A stretch of 64,000 nucleotides of DNA, from assembly GCF_024699985.1 (NCBI RefSeq), contig NZ_JAJONA010000001.1, positions 3,850,501-3,914,500 of the forward strand, in the 5' to 3' direction. This DNA comes from Phenylobacterium sp. J367 (GTDB taxonomy: Bacteria; Pseudomonadota; Alphaproteobacteria; Caulobacterales; Caulobacteraceae). The notes beneath the pieces are model-generated. The model searched no databases. It saw only the letters and a program-made list of their open reading frames with translations, and was not told the DNA's origin. Shown in pieces: positions 39,434 through 48,770 of this stretch; position 1 is the first letter of the stretch, and each line of letters begins with the position of its first letter. The position numbers and the translations under genes are program-made.

Positions 39434-39487
39434 CCGGCGGCCGGCCTGGGCGCCCGCGAGAACCTTGCGCCCGCGCCGGGAGCTGGA

Positions 39488-40816
39488 TCAGCTCGCCTTG
39501 CGGCCGTGGGCCTCGGAGGCGGCTTCCTCCAGCGCCCGGGCCACCGTCTCCGGCGAACCCACCTGGGCCACGCCGATGTCGAAGTCGACCACGAACGGCG
39601 GCTTGCCGTCGCCGGCCTCGAAGGCGGTGCAGCCGATCACCGCGCTGATCCGCTCCCCGGCGGCGCGGGCCGCCGCAAGCGGCGTGGCGGGGAGGGCGAG
39701 GGCGAACACCTCGGGCGCAAGCCGCGCGGCGGTGTCTTCCACCCGGACGAGGCGGCCGATCATCGAGCCGATCTGCGGCACGGCGCGGTCCAGCCAGCCG
39801 TTGGCGCGGGCGGCCGTCACCTCGGGCTTCTCGGCCACCTTGAGCACGCAGACGCTGAGCGGCCGGTTGCGCACCCGCGACGCCTGGGCCAGCCGCGCCA
39901 GGTGGGCGGCGAACAGGTCGCGGGTGAAGAGGCCGGTGGCGGCGTCCATGAGGCCGGAGCTTCGCGCCTGCTCCAGCGACTGGCGCACGGCCACGCCCCG
40001 GCGATAGCTGCGCGCCAGCTCGACGATCCGCTTGGCCGTCTCCCCCTCGGGCGTCTCCGGGGAGGCCACGTCGGAGATGCCCCGGTGATAGGCCTCCGAG
40101 ATGGTCACCGCCGCCTCGCGCTTCATGTAGAGCAGGGCGGGCGTGTGGTAGAGCCGCGTGTTCCGGCGCAGGCCGGCGGCGATCGACATGGCCTCCTGCG
40201 GGGTCTCGCCCGCCCAGAGCACCACGGCGTCGAAGGTGCGCTCGTGCAGGTAGTCGAAGGCGGTGTAGGCGGTGAAGGCGCCGACCACGTCCGCGCCGTT
40301 GGCCTTCAGCGCATTGGCGAGCGCCAGGAACTGCGGCGCCGGCTCGCCGATCGCCAGGACGCGGAACGGCGTCAGGTCGGCGGCGGGCAGATCCATGGTG
40401 CGCCCGCGCTCGGCGAAGGTCTCCTGCCGGAGCTCGAACTCCTCTTCGGACACCGCGACGCGGACCAGGCTCTCCAGCCGCATGGCCGCTTGGGCCGGGT
40501 GCAGCGGCGCCGCCACCGTCAGGTCGAAGCCATGGGTGTAGAGCGAGGGGTCCGGGTCGCCGATGGCGACGACCGGCAGCCGGCGCGGGGCGCAGGCCGC
40601 CTTCAGGCGCATGGCGAGCAGCAGGAAGTCCTCGCCGCCGCGCAGGTCGATGATCGCCGCCTCGATCTGGAGGTCGGTGAGGCTGGCGATGGCCGCATAG
40701 GGGCCGCGCGCGGTGACCGTGCGCCAGCCGAGGCGGTCGAGACCGTCGGCGAGCGTGCCCGCGAGCGCGTCGTCGCGCGCTACGATCAGGACCCGCGCCT
40801 GGACGCCTGCCGCCAT
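39488..40816 (-). CDS. popA: PopA-type response regulator: REC-REC-degenerate GGDEF c-di-GMP receptor
   Basis: The 442-aa protein has two receiver domains and a C-terminal GGDEF-like domain (about 270-430). The first receiver keeps the Asp (AAIIDLRGGED); in the second the position reads VVLWAGE, so it cannot be phosphorylated. The GGDEF active site is replaced by APEVF, so no cyclase activity is expected. The inhibitory I-site RVED lies exactly five residues upstream and is intact, so c-di-GMP binding should persist. This is the PopA arrangement; in Caulobacter crescentus PopA binds c-di-GMP and delivers CtrA to ClpXP at the cell pole. The start may instead be at 40846. Confidence 0.82.
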   Translation of the reverse strand: MAAGVQARVLIVARDDALAGTLADGLDRLGWRTVTARGPYAAIASLTDLQIEAAIIDLRGGEDFLLLAMRLKAACAPRRLPVVAIGDPDPSLYTHGFDLTVAAPLHPAQAAMRLESLVRVAVSEEEFELRQETFAERGRTMDLPAADLTPFRVLAIGEPAPQFLALANALKANGADVVGAFTAYTAFDYLHERTFDAVVLWAGETPQEAMSIAAGLRRNTRLYHTPALLYMKREAAVTISEAYHRGISDVASPETPEGETAKRIVELARSYRRGVAVRQSLEQARSSGLMDAATGLFTRDLFAAHLARLAQASRVRNRPLSVCVLKVAEKPEVTAARANGWLDRAVPQIGSMIGRLVRVEDTAARLAPEVFALALPATPLAAARAAGERISAVIGCTAFEAGDGKPPFVVDFDIGVAQVGSPETVARALEEAASEAHGRKAS

Positions 40817-40943
40817 ATCCCCCATTCCCTGACGATACCCTGCCACGTGCTAAGCACGGAATCGCGGCGGGGCGAATAGGAACAATAGCCTTGCTCGCAT
40901 GAGGTGCGGCAGCGGCGGTGAGTCGCGGGGGAGGAGAAATCCG

Positions 40944-41717
40944 ATGGGTAGCCTGACCGGCCAGGTGGCGATCGTGACCGGCGCGTCCGGAGGACTGGGC
41001 GAGCACTTCGCCCGGCTGCTGGCCGCCGAGGGCGCCGCGGTCGCGGTCACGGCCCGGCGCGTCGAGAAGGTCCAGGCCCTGGCCGACGAGATCAACGCCG
41101 GCGGGGGCCGGGCGATGGCGCTGCGGCTGGACGTGGCCGACGCCCTGTCCATCGGGCCAGCGTTCGACGCCGTGGAAGCCGACCTGGGTCCCCTGAACAT
41201 TCTTGTGAACAACGCGGGCGTCGGCGGCGAGGGCCTGGCGCTCGATCTCTCCATCGAGGACTTCGACCAGACCTTCGCCGTGAACGTGCGGGGGCTGTTC
41301 TTCGCGGCCCAGGCCGCCGCCAGGCGGATGATCGCCTCCGGCGCCGGCGAGCGCGGCGAGGCGCGCATCCTCAACATCGCCTCGATCGCCAGCCACACCG
41401 TGCTGCCCGGACTCTCGGCCTACTGCGGCTCCAAGTCGGCGGCGGCCATGCTGACCAAGAGCCTGGCGCGGGAGTGGGCGAGGCGCGGGATCGCGGTCAA
41501 CGCGCTCTGCCCCGGCTACATCGAGACCGACATCAACGCCGACTGGTGGCCGACCGAAGGCGGCCAGAAGCAGCTCAAGGCCTTCCCGCGCCGCCGGCTG
41601 ATGCACGCCTCGGACCTCGACGCCGCCGTCCTGATGCTGGTGGGGCCCGCGTCCCGGGCGATCACCGGCTCGATCGTCACGGTCGACGACGGCCAGTCGC
41701 TGCCGGGCGGCCGCTGA
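40944..41717 (+). CDS. SDR-family oxidoreductase (3-oxoacyl reductase-like)
   Basis: This 257-aa classical SDR shows VAIVTGASGGLGEHFARLLAAEGA (NAD(P) motif), DVAD, NNAGVGGEG, the catalytic Ser in NIASIASHTVLPG and YCGSKSAA with Tyr/Lys. The C-terminal ITGSIVTVDDGQSLPGGR is normal. ATG 40944 has the strong ribosome-binding site GGGGGAGGAG. It is followed at 60 bases by a CoA-transferase gene, and the pair suggests acyl-CoA metabolism, but the substrate is open. Confidence 0.87.
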   Translation: MGSLTGQVAIVTGASGGLGEHFARLLAAEGAAVAVTARRVEKVQALADEINAGGGRAMALRLDVADALSIGPAFDAVEADLGPLNILVNNAGVGGEGLALDLSIEDFDQTFAVNVRGLFFAAQAAARRMIASGAGERGEARILNIASIASHTVLPGLSAYCGSKSAAAMLTKSLAREWARRGIAVNALCPGYIETDINADWWPTEGGQKQLKAFPRRRLMHASDLDAAVLMLVGPASRAITGSIVTVDDGQSLPGGR

Positions 41718-41777
41718 CAGGGTTGGCTCACCGAAGGGCAGGATGCTTGGATGCCGGCATAATCAGGGAGTGACGCC

Positions 41778-42925
41778 ATGGGCCAGGGACCGCTTTCGGG
41801 TCTGAAGATCATCGAGTTCGCCGGCATCGGCCCGGGGCCCTTCTGCGGCATGCTGCTCTCGGACCTCGGCGCCGACGTGGTGCGGATCGACCGCAAGGGC
41901 GCAGGCCGGGGCGGCGCGCCCTCCGATGTCACCTCCCGCGGCCGGCGTTCGGTGGCGCTGGACCTGAAGAGCCCGGCGGCCGTCGAGGCCTGCCTGAAGC
42001 TGATGGAAGCCGCCGACGGCGTCATCGAGGGCTTCCGGCCGGGCGTCATGGAGCGCCTGGGCCTCGGTCCCGACGTGGCGCTCGCCCGCAATCCGAAGCT
42101 CGTCTACGGCCGGATGACCGGCTGGGGCCAGACCGGGCCCTACGCCAGCGCCGCCGGCCACGACATGAACTACATCGCCATCACCGGCGCCCTGCACGCC
42201 ATCGGCACGAAGGACAAGCCGGTGCCGCCGCTGAACCTGGTGGGCGACTTCGGGGGGCGGGGCGCTCTACCTGGCCTTCGGCCTGCTGGCCGGGGTGATC
42301 CAGGCCCGCGCCACCGGCCAGGGTCAGGTGGTCGACTGCGCCATGAGCGACGGCGCGGCCTCGCTGATGGCCATGTTCTACGGCTTCAAGGGCGCCGGCA
42401 TGTGGCAGGAGGAGCGGCGCGCCAACCTGCTCGACGGCGGGGCGCACTTCTACGACACCTACCAGTGCTCGGACGGCAAGTGGGTGTCGATCGGCTCCAT
42501 CGAGCCGCAGTTCTACGCTCTGCTGCTGGAGAAGACCGGCATCCAGGACCCGGCGTTCGCCGCCCAGATGGACCGCAAGGCCTGGCCGGAGCTGCGCGAC
42601 AAGCTCGCCGCCGTGATCGCGACGAAGACCCGCGACGAGTGGACCGCGATCATGGGCGCAACGGATGTCTGCTTCGCCCCGGTGCTCGACCTGGACGAGG
42701 CCCCGAAGCACGAGCACAACGTCGCGCGCCAGACCTTCGTCGAGGTGGCCGGCGTCGTGCAGCCGGCCCGCGCCCCGGTTCTCGGCCACGCCCGGCGCCA
42801 TCCAGGGGCCGCCTCCGGCCATCGGCGCCCATGACCGCGAGGCGCTCCTCGAGTGGGGTTTCACCGGCCCCGACATCGACAAACTGGCCGACGCCGGCGC
42901 CATCGCCGACACCCGGGTTTCCTGA
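41778..42925 (+). CDS. CaiB/BaiF-family (class III) CoA-transferase, alpha-methylacyl-CoA racemase-like, two frameshifts
   Basis: The protein reads [38 protein letters not shown], the hallmark of class III CoA-transferases and AMACR, then [23 protein letters not shown] and [18 protein letters not shown] with the catalytic Asp/His region. After the first break it continues [32 protein letters not shown], which with the AGHDMNYIA motif favours AMACR. Indels are inferred at the G run 42252-42257 (+1) and at 42772-42779 (+1 or -2; restoring [18 protein letters not shown]). The corrected length is about 382 aa. It probably racemises or transfers branched acyl-CoA. Confidence 0.88.
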
Positions 42926-43041
42926 AAGGTCCATTCAGCTTGGGTTCAGCCAGCAAACCCTAGAACTGATCCCAGGTTGGCCGTCGCGCTCTCCCGTCCC
43001 TCGAAGCGGCGACCGACCTGATGGAACGACACGCCCATCGG

Positions 43042-43080
43042 CGGCGCGCCACCCCTTAACCCGGTGGCGCGCCGTTTCCA
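43042..43080 (+). terminator. Hairpin terminator in the CaiB-YihY gap
   Basis: A perfect 12-bp stem, CGGCGCGCCACC (43042-43053) and GGTGGCGCGCCG (43063-43074), has a 9-base loop and is followed by TTTCCATTTC. It lies in the otherwise featureless 228-base gap (42926-43153) after the CoA-transferase and likely ends its transcript. Confidence 0.7.
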
Positions 43081-43153
43081 TTTCGGCCCCCCGCGGCCGC
43101 CGCGGCGCCAATCCCCTTGCCAGACTCTCCCCGCTTCTCCAGCTTCCGCCCGG

Positions 43154-44056
43154 ATGAGGCCCCGCCGCGCCCTCGAGCGTCTCCGAACCCTGAACTGGGA
43201 TCCCGTGCAGTGGCTTCGCGTCGGCCTGGTGATCCTCGGCAAGGCGCTGGCCCGCCTCTGGGGCCGGGACGTCATGCTTTACACGGGCGGCGTCTCGTTC
43301 TTCGTCATGCTGGCGATCTTCCCGGCGCTCGCCATCGGAATGGGGCTCTACAGCCTGCTCTCCGACCCGGCGCAGGCGGCGGCCCAGGGTGAGGCCGTCG
43401 CGCGGCTGATGCCGGACGCGGCCCGGCTGATCTTCCAGGGCGAGCTCCTGCGCCTGTCGCATGCGCCGCTCGGCGCGGTCTCCGTCCAGAGCGGCGTCGC
43501 CCTGGTGGTCGGCGGCTATGCCGCGCACCGGGGCTTCAAGGCCCTGCTGGCAGGCCTCTCCTTCATCCACGACGAGGACGAGCCGCGCGGCTTCGTGGGC
43601 TTCAACCTGCTGGCGCTGGCGGTGCTGCTGGCCACCTTCGTGGGCCTGGGCGTGCTGTCGGTGGTCTTCTTCGGCTTCCGGATCCTCGGCGAGACCTTCG
43701 AGCTCCGGCCGCTGCGCGGCGTGCCCTGGCTCTACAGCGAGTGGACCTGGGCCAGCGCCGGCATGACGGCCAGCCTGGCGCTGATCTACCGCTGGGCGAT
43801 GTCGCGGCGGCCGGTGGACTGGCGGGCGTCGGTCCTGGGCGGCGGCGTCGCCGCGGCGCTCTGCATCTTCGCGTCCTGGGCGCTCGGCTTCTACGTGGAG
43901 CAGATCGCCCACCTGGGGGCCACCTACGGCTCGGTCGCCACCGTGGTGATCTTCCTGATCTGGCTGTCCTGGAACGTGAACGCGGTATTCTTCGGCGGCG
44001 CGCTGGCCACTGAGGTGGAGATCGCCGTCGACGCCTACCGCGCCGATCAGCCCTAG
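43154..44056 (+). CDS. YihY/BrkB-family inner-membrane protein
   Basis: This protein of about 300 aa has six predicted membrane segments and the YihY/virulence-factor-BrkB pattern: [34 protein letters not shown], then [34 protein letters not shown] and [33 protein letters not shown]. The family is widespread, of uncertain function and often annotated as ribonuclease BN in error. ATG 43154 is one of several possible starts. Its stop shares CTAG with the stop of the TusA gene. Confidence 0.88.
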   Translation: MRPRRALERLRTLNWDPVQWLRVGLVILGKALARLWGRDVMLYTGGVSFFVMLAIFPALAIGMGLYSLLSDPAQAAAQGEAVARLMPDAARLIFQGELLRLSHAPLGAVSVQSGVALVVGGYAAHRGFKALLAGLSFIHDEDEPRGFVGFNLLALAVLLATFVGLGVLSVVFFGFRILGETFELRPLRGVPWLYSEWTWASAGMTASLALIYRWAMSRRPVDWRASVLGGGVAAALCIFASWALGFYVEQIAHLGATYGSVATVVIFLIWLSWNVNAVFFGGALATEVEIAVDAYRADQP

Positions 44057-44283
44057 GGCTTCACCACCAGGAAGCTGAGCGTCGGGCCGTCCTCGCCGCG
44101 CTCGGCGATCGCGCAGCCGATCTCGCCTGCGAAATGCGGGACGTCGATCCGCGCCAGGGGATCGTCCGCCAGCAGGCGCACCCGGGCCCCGGACGGCGCA
44201 TCCTCCAGGGCGCGGCGCAGGCGCAGCGTCGGAACGGGACAGCGGTGGCCCCGCGCGTCGACGAGGATCTCGTTTGCGACCAT
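44053..44283 (-). CDS. TusA-family sulfurtransferase / sulfur carrier
   Basis: This 76-aa protein starts MVANEILVDARGHRCPVPTLRLRRAL, with the TusA catalytic Cys in the CPxPT motif, and continues VRLLADDPLARIDVPHFAGEIGCAI. It passes sulfane sulfur between proteins; the exact branch (tRNA thiolation, molybdopterin or other) is unknown. A longer frame extends to 44331 but the Met at 44283 gives the normal family length. Confidence 0.88.
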   Translation of the reverse strand: MVANEILVDARGHRCPVPTLRLRRALEDAPSGARVRLLADDPLARIDVPHFAGEIGCAIAERGEDGPTLSFLVVKP

Positions 44284-44373
44284 GCCGGGCGCATACAACG
44301 ACGCCTCCATGAACCCAAGCTCGGCCTTCATGCGTTGTGGCCGAACTCAGGGACGGGACCAGGATTTCAGGAC

Positions 44374-45816
44374 ATGGACTCCCAGCGCCGGGTCTTCCAG
44401 ACCGACGTGCCGGCCAGGCTCGACCGCCTGCCGTGGAGCCGATTCCACTGGCTCGTCGTGGTCGCGCTGGGCGTGACGTGGATCCTCGACGGGCTCGAGG
44501 TGACGCTGGTCGGCTCGCTGTCGCCGGCCATCTCCGGCGCCGACGGCCTCAACCTCAGCGCACAGCAGGTGGGCATGGCGGGCAGCGCCTACATCCTGGG
44601 CGCAGTGATCGGGGCCCTGGTGTTCGGCCGGCTGACCGACACCTTCGGCCGCCGCCGGCTCTTCACCATCACCGTGCTCGTCTACCTGCTGGCGACGATC
44701 GCGACGGGGTTCTCGTGGGACTTCTGGTCCTTCCTCTTGTTCCGCTTCATCACGGGGGCCGGCATCGGCGGCGAGTACGGGGCGGTGAACTCGGCGATCC
44801 AGGAACTGATCCCCGCCCGCCGCCGCGGCTACACCGACCTCGCGATCAACGGCACCTTCTGGATCGGCGCGGCGATCGGCGCCATGGGCTCGATCGTCGT
44901 CCTGGATCCGGAGATCATCGACCAGAGCCTGGGATGGCGGCTGGCCTTCGTGATCGGCGGCCTGCTGGCCCTGATCGTCATCTGGATCCGCCGCTACATC
45001 CCGGAAAGTCCCCGCTGGCTGATGACCCACGGACGGCCCGACGAGGCCGAGGCCATCGTCCGCGACATCGAACGGCAGGTCGAACGCCACGTGGCCCTGC
45101 CGGCGATGCTCGCCCCGCTCCCGACGATCACGCTCTTCCACCGCGGCCGTACGAGCTGGCGCGAGCTCGGCGTCGCTCTGTTCCGGACCTATCCGAAGCG
45201 GACGGTCCTGGGTCTCGTGCTGATGGCCACCCAGGCCTTCTGCTACAACGCGATCTTCTTCACCTACGCCCTGATCCTCACCCGCTTCTACGACATCCCG
45301 GCGAAGAACATCGGCTGGTTCATGCTGCCGTTCGCGCTGGGCAATGTGATGGGGCCGCTGCTGCTCGGCCGGCTGTTCGACAGCGTGGGCCGCAAGCCGA
45401 TGATCGCCTCGACCTACGGCCTGGCGGGCGCGCTCCTGTGCATTTCCGGCTGGCTGTTCGCGCAAGGGGCGCTGACCGCCGAAACCCAGACCCTGGCCTG
45501 GACGGCGATCTTCTTCTTCGCCTCGGCCGGCGCCAGCGCGGCCTATCTGACGGTGGGCGAACTCTTCCCGCTGGAGCTCCGGGCGCTGACCATCTCGCTG
45601 TTCTACGCCATCGGCACCCTGCTGGGCGGCGTCGCGGGCCCCTGGCTGTTCGGGGCTCTGATCGACACCGGCGAGCGCTCGCAGATCCTCGCCGGCTACC
45701 TGCTGGGCGGCGGGCTGATGCTGACGGCGGCGGTCGTGACCCTGGTCCTGGGCGTCAAGGCCGAGCGCAAGCCGCTCGAGGCGCTGGCAGCGCCGCTGTC
45801 GCAGCACCGCGACTAG
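44374..45816 (+). CDS. Major facilitator superfamily transporter (metabolite:H+ symporter group)
   Basis: The 480-aa protein has 12 predicted membrane helices. The MFS signature between TM2 and TM3 reads GRLTDTFGRRRLF, and TM4-5 contains FITGAGIGGEYGAVNSAIQELIPARRRG, typical of the sialate/aromatic-acid/sugar-symporter group. The second-half equivalent is GRLFDSVGRKPMIAS. The substrate cannot be told. It ends just before the palindromic element at 45880. Confidence 0.88.
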   Translation: MDSQRRVFQTDVPARLDRLPWSRFHWLVVVALGVTWILDGLEVTLVGSLSPAISGADGLNLSAQQVGMAGSAYILGAVIGALVFGRLTDTFGRRRLFTITVLVYLLATIATGFSWDFWSFLLFRFITGAGIGGEYGAVNSAIQELIPARRRGYTDLAINGTFWIGAAIGAMGSIVVLDPEIIDQSLGWRLAFVIGGLLALIVIWIRRYIPESPRWLMTHGRPDEAEAIVRDIERQVERHVALPAMLAPLPTITLFHRGRTSWRELGVALFRTYPKRTVLGLVLMATQAFCYNAIFFTYALILTRFYDIPAKNIGWFMLPFALGNVMGPLLLGRLFDSVGRKPMIASTYGLAGALLCISGWLFAQGALTAETQTLAWTAIFFFASAGASAAYLTVGELFPLELRALTISLFYAIGTLLGGVAGPWLFGALIDTGERSQILAGYLLGGGLMLTAAVVTLVLGVKAERKPLEALAAPLSQHRD

Positions 45817-45879
45817 AGCATTCTCCGCCGAAGCGGAGGCCGGTTCGGCGTAGAAAATGTCCTAAATTCAAAGGGTCTT

Positions 45880-45915
45880 GAGCGAAATCCGATCCTATCG
45901 AAGCCGATTTCGCTC
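45880..45915. repeat. Palindromic extragenic element between convergent genes
   Basis: GAGCGAAATC (45880-45889) and GATTTCGCTC (45906-45915) are perfect inverted repeats around a 16-base loop that itself contains CGAT/ATCG. Upstream (45817-45860) lies TAGAGCATTCTCCGCCGAAGCG followed by GGCCGGTTCGGCG. Both parts resemble a repeat family seen widely between genes of alphaproteobacteria (TAGAGCATTTTC-type). It sits between the MFS gene and the minus-strand small ORF and may serve as their common terminator. Confidence 0.6.
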
Positions 45916-46172
45916 TAGGCGGTCCGCTTCATCGGCCAGGCGTGCCGCTGGGCCTTCACCACGTTCCACCCCTCCCGGGTCAGAACGAAGGCGTGGGGCG
46001 AGCCGCGCCAGCCGTTCATCACGGCGGCGGTTCCGGCCCGCTGCAGCAGGCGCCGGCCGCAGAGCCTCAGGCACAGGCCCAGCATCACCGGGTCGCGCTC
46101 CACCAGCGGCGTCTGCAGCGCCATCATCAGGACGTCGCGTTCGTCGGGGGTCAGAGCGTGGCCGTGTTCCAT
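45915..46172 (-). CDS. Small conserved-hypothetical protein
   Basis: The 85-aa frame reads MEHGHALTPDERDVLMMALQTPLVERDPVMLG, then CGRRLLQRAGTAAVMNGWRGSPHAFVLTREGWNVVKAQRHAWPM. It is predicted to be soluble and basic, with two Cys in LCLRLCGRR. I do not recognise the family. Its stop overlaps the palindromic element, and it is divergent from frmA with a 119-base gap. Confidence 0.5.
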   Translation of the reverse strand: MEHGHALTPDERDVLMMALQTPLVERDPVMLGLCLRLCGRRLLQRAGTAAVMNGWRGSPHAFVLTREGWNVVKAQRHAWPMKRTA

Positions 46173-46291
46173 ATTGCCCCTAACGCCGACCCGCGTTCTG
46201 CGTTGCGCGGCTCGGCGATTCCGCCCGCCGGGCCTTCACAATCGCCGCTGCATCGAGGATAGGTCCGCCGTCCAAGTCGGAGGATCAGCCC

Positions 46292-47401
46292 ATGAAGACC
46301 CGCGCCGCGGTGGCGTTCGAAGCCAAGAAGCCGCTGGAGATCGTGGAGCTGGACCTCGAAGGGCCCAAGGCCGGCGAAGTGCTGGTGGAGATCAAGGCGA
46401 CCGGCGTCTGCCACACCGACGCCTACACCCTGGACGGCCTCGATTCCGAGGGCCTCTTCCCCTCGATCCTGGGCCATGAGGGCGCGGGCGTGGTGGTCGA
46501 GGTGGGCCCGGGCGTCACCAGCGTCCAGCCGGGCGACCACGTGATCCCGCTCTACACGCCGGAATGCCGGCAGTGCAAAAGCTGCCTTTCCCGCAAGACC
46601 AACCTCTGCACGGCGATCCGCGCCACCCAGGGCAAGGGGCTGATGCCCGACGGGACCAGCCGGTTTTCGTACAAGGGGCAGACGATCTACCACTACATGG
46701 GCTGCTCGACCTTCTCGAACTACACGGTCCTGCCCGAGATCGCGGTGGCGAAGATCCGCAAGGACGCGCCGTTCGAGACCGCCTGCTACGTGGGCTGCGG
46801 CGTGACCACGGGCGTCGGCGCGGTGGTCCACACCGCCGACGTGGAGGCGGGCGCGCGCTGCATCGTCTTCGGCCTGGGCGGCATCGGCCTCAACGTCATC
46901 CAGGGCCTGAAGCTCGTGGGCGCCTCGCAGATCGTCGGCGTCGACCTCAACCCCGACCGCGAGGAATGGGGCCGCCGCTTCGGCATGACCGACTTCGTGA
47001 ACCCCAAGGACGTGTCGGGCGACCTGGTCCAGCACCTCGTGGCGCTGACCGACGGCGGGGCGGACTACACCTTCGACGCCACCGGCAACACGACGGTCAT
47101 GCGCCAGGCGCTGGAAGCCTGCCACCGCGGCTGGGGCGAGAGCATCATCATCGGCGTGGCCGAGGCCGGCAAGGAGATCGCCACCCGGCCGTTCCAGCTC
47201 GTCACCGGCCGGGTCTGGAAGGGCACCGCCTTCGGCGGCGCGCGCGGCCGCACCGACACCCCGAAGATCGTCGACTGGTACATGGACGGGAAGATCGAGA
47301 TCGACCCGATGATCACCCACAGGATGCCGCTCGAGGACATCAACAAGGCCTTCGACCTGATGCATGCCGGCGAGAGCATCCGCAGCGTGGTGGTCTATTG
47401 A
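46292..47401 (+). CDS. frmA: S-(hydroxymethyl)glutathione dehydrogenase / class III alcohol dehydrogenase
   Basis: FrmA oxidises S-hydroxymethylglutathione, formed from formaldehyde, to S-formylglutathione. The 369-aa zinc MDR protein has catalytic-zinc ligands in [24 protein letters not shown] and [15 protein letters not shown], and four structural-zinc Cys in [17 protein letters not shown]. The cofactor site is [19 protein letters not shown] 46292 follows CGGAGGA. It is coupled to fghA by a TTGA overlap. Confidence 0.95.
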   Translation: MKTRAAVAFEAKKPLEIVELDLEGPKAGEVLVEIKATGVCHTDAYTLDGLDSEGLFPSILGHEGAGVVVEVGPGVTSVQPGDHVIPLYTPECRQCKSCLSRKTNLCTAIRATQGKGLMPDGTSRFSYKGQTIYHYMGCSTFSNYTVLPEIAVAKIRKDAPFETACYVGCGVTTGVGAVVHTADVEAGARCIVFGLGGIGLNVIQGLKLVGASQIVGVDLNPDREEWGRRFGMTDFVNPKDVSGDLVQHLVALTDGGADYTFDATGNTTVMRQALEACHRGWGESIIIGVAEAGKEIATRPFQLVTGRVWKGTAFGGARGRTDTPKIVDWYMDGKIEIDPMITHRMPLEDINKAFDLMHAGESIRSVVVY

Positions 47402-48234
47402 GCCTCGAGACCCTCAGCACGAACAAGGCCTTCGGCGGGACCCAGGGCGTCTACCGGCATCAGAGCCGGGAGACGGGCGTGCCGATGGTCTTCTCGGTCT
47501 ATGCGCCGCCCCAGGCGGAGCAGGGGCCCTGTCCGGTGGTCTGGTACCTTTCGGGGCTGACCTGCACCCACGCCAACGTCACCGAGAAGGGCGAATTCCG
47601 CCGGGCCTGCGCCGAGCTCGGCCTGATCCTGGTGGCGCCGGACACCAGCCCCCGGGGCGAAGGCGTGCCGGACGACCCGGGCTACGACTTCGGCCAGGGC
47701 GCGGGCTTCTATGTGGACGCCACCCAGGAGCCCTGGGCGAAGCACTTCAGGATGGAGAGCTATGTCGTCTCCGAGCTGCCGGAGATCGTCGCCGCGAACT
47801 TCCCCGTCGACATGGCCCGGCAGGGGCTCACCGGCCACTCCATGGGCGGCCACGGGGCGCTGACCCTCGCCCTGAAGAATCCCGGCCGCTGGAAAAGCGT
47901 CTCGGCCTTCGCGCCGATCAGTTCGCCCATGCGCTGCCCCTGGGGCGAGAAGGCGCTCGGCGGCTACCTCGGCGAGGAACGCGCCGCCTGGCGGCGCTAC
48001 GACGCCACCGCGCTTATCGAGGACGGCGCCCGCATCCCGGAGCTCCTCGTCGACCAGGGCGCGGCGGACAACTTTCTGGATGGTCAGCTCAAGCCCGAGC
48101 TGCTGGAGCAGGCCTGCCGCGACGCCGGCATCCCGCTGACGCTCCGGATGCAGCCCGGCTACGACCACAGCTACTACTTCATCTCGACCTTCATGGCCGA
48201 CCACTTGGCCTGGCACGCGGAGCGCCTCGCTTGA
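47398..48234 (+). CDS. fghA: S-formylglutathione hydrolase
   Basis: FghA hydrolyses S-formylglutathione to formate and glutathione, the second step of formaldehyde detoxification. The 278-aa esterase-D-type protein has [37 protein letters not shown], the nucleophile Ser in [20 protein letters not shown], and the His in [20 protein letters not shown] 47398 overlaps the frmA stop (TTGA), giving the normal N-terminus [13 protein letters not shown]. Confidence 0.95.
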   Translation: MSLETLSTNKAFGGTQGVYRHQSRETGVPMVFSVYAPPQAEQGPCPVVWYLSGLTCTHANVTEKGEFRRACAELGLILVAPDTSPRGEGVPDDPGYDFGQGAGFYVDATQEPWAKHFRMESYVVSELPEIVAANFPVDMARQGLTGHSMGGHGALTLALKNPGRWKSVSAFAPISSPMRCPWGEKALGGYLGEERAAWRRYDATALIEDGARIPELLVDQGAADNFLDGQLKPELLEQACRDAGIPLTLRMQPGYDHSYYFISTFMADHLAWHAERLA

Positions 48235-48770
48235 GCGCGGTCGTCGTGGCCGTCAGCGCCAAGCGCAGCCACGGACCCGACAAGAAGAACCAGCTCTTCA
48301 TCCGCCTGATCGCCGGCCAGGGTGCCGAGGGCGACGCCCACTGCGGCGAGAAGGTGAAGCATCGCAGCCGGGCGCGGTTCAATCCTGGCCTGCCGAACCT
48401 GCGCCAGGTGCACCTGATGCACCAGGAACTGCACGACGAACTGAACGGCAAGGGGTTCTCCATCGCCCCCGGCTACATGGGCGAGAACGTCACCACCCGC
48501 GGCGTCGACCTGCTGGGCCTGCCCAGGGGCGCCCGGATCCGCCTGGGCCCCGAGGCCCTGATCGAGGTCACCGGCCTGCGCAACCCCTGCATCCAGCTCG
48601 AACGGCTGCAGGAGGGCCTGATGCAGGCCTGTCTCGAGGACCGCGACGGCGTCCTCGTCCGCAAGGCGGGTGTGATGTGCGTGGTGCTGGCGGGCGGCGA
48701 GGTGAGGGCGGGCGACGCCATCGTGGTCGAGCTGCCGCCGGAGCCGCACGAGCCGCTGAAGCCGGTCTAG
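48231..48770 (+). CDS. MOSC-domain protein
   Basis: This 179-aa protein is a stand-alone MOSC domain: [14 protein letters not shown] (near the N-terminus), [62 protein letters not shown] with the conserved Cys, and [22 protein letters not shown] proteins bind molybdenum cofactor or detoxify N-hydroxylated substrates. TTG 48231 overlaps the fghA stop, making a third gene of the formaldehyde operon. A role there is unproven. Confidence 0.87.
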   Translation: MSAVVVAVSAKRSHGPDKKNQLFIRLIAGQGAEGDAHCGEKVKHRSRARFNPGLPNLRQVHLMHQELHDELNGKGFSIAPGYMGENVTTRGVDLLGLPRGARIRLGPEALIEVTGLRNPCIQLERLQEGLMQACLEDRDGVLVRKAGVMCVVLAGGEVRAGDAIVVELPPEPHEPLKPV

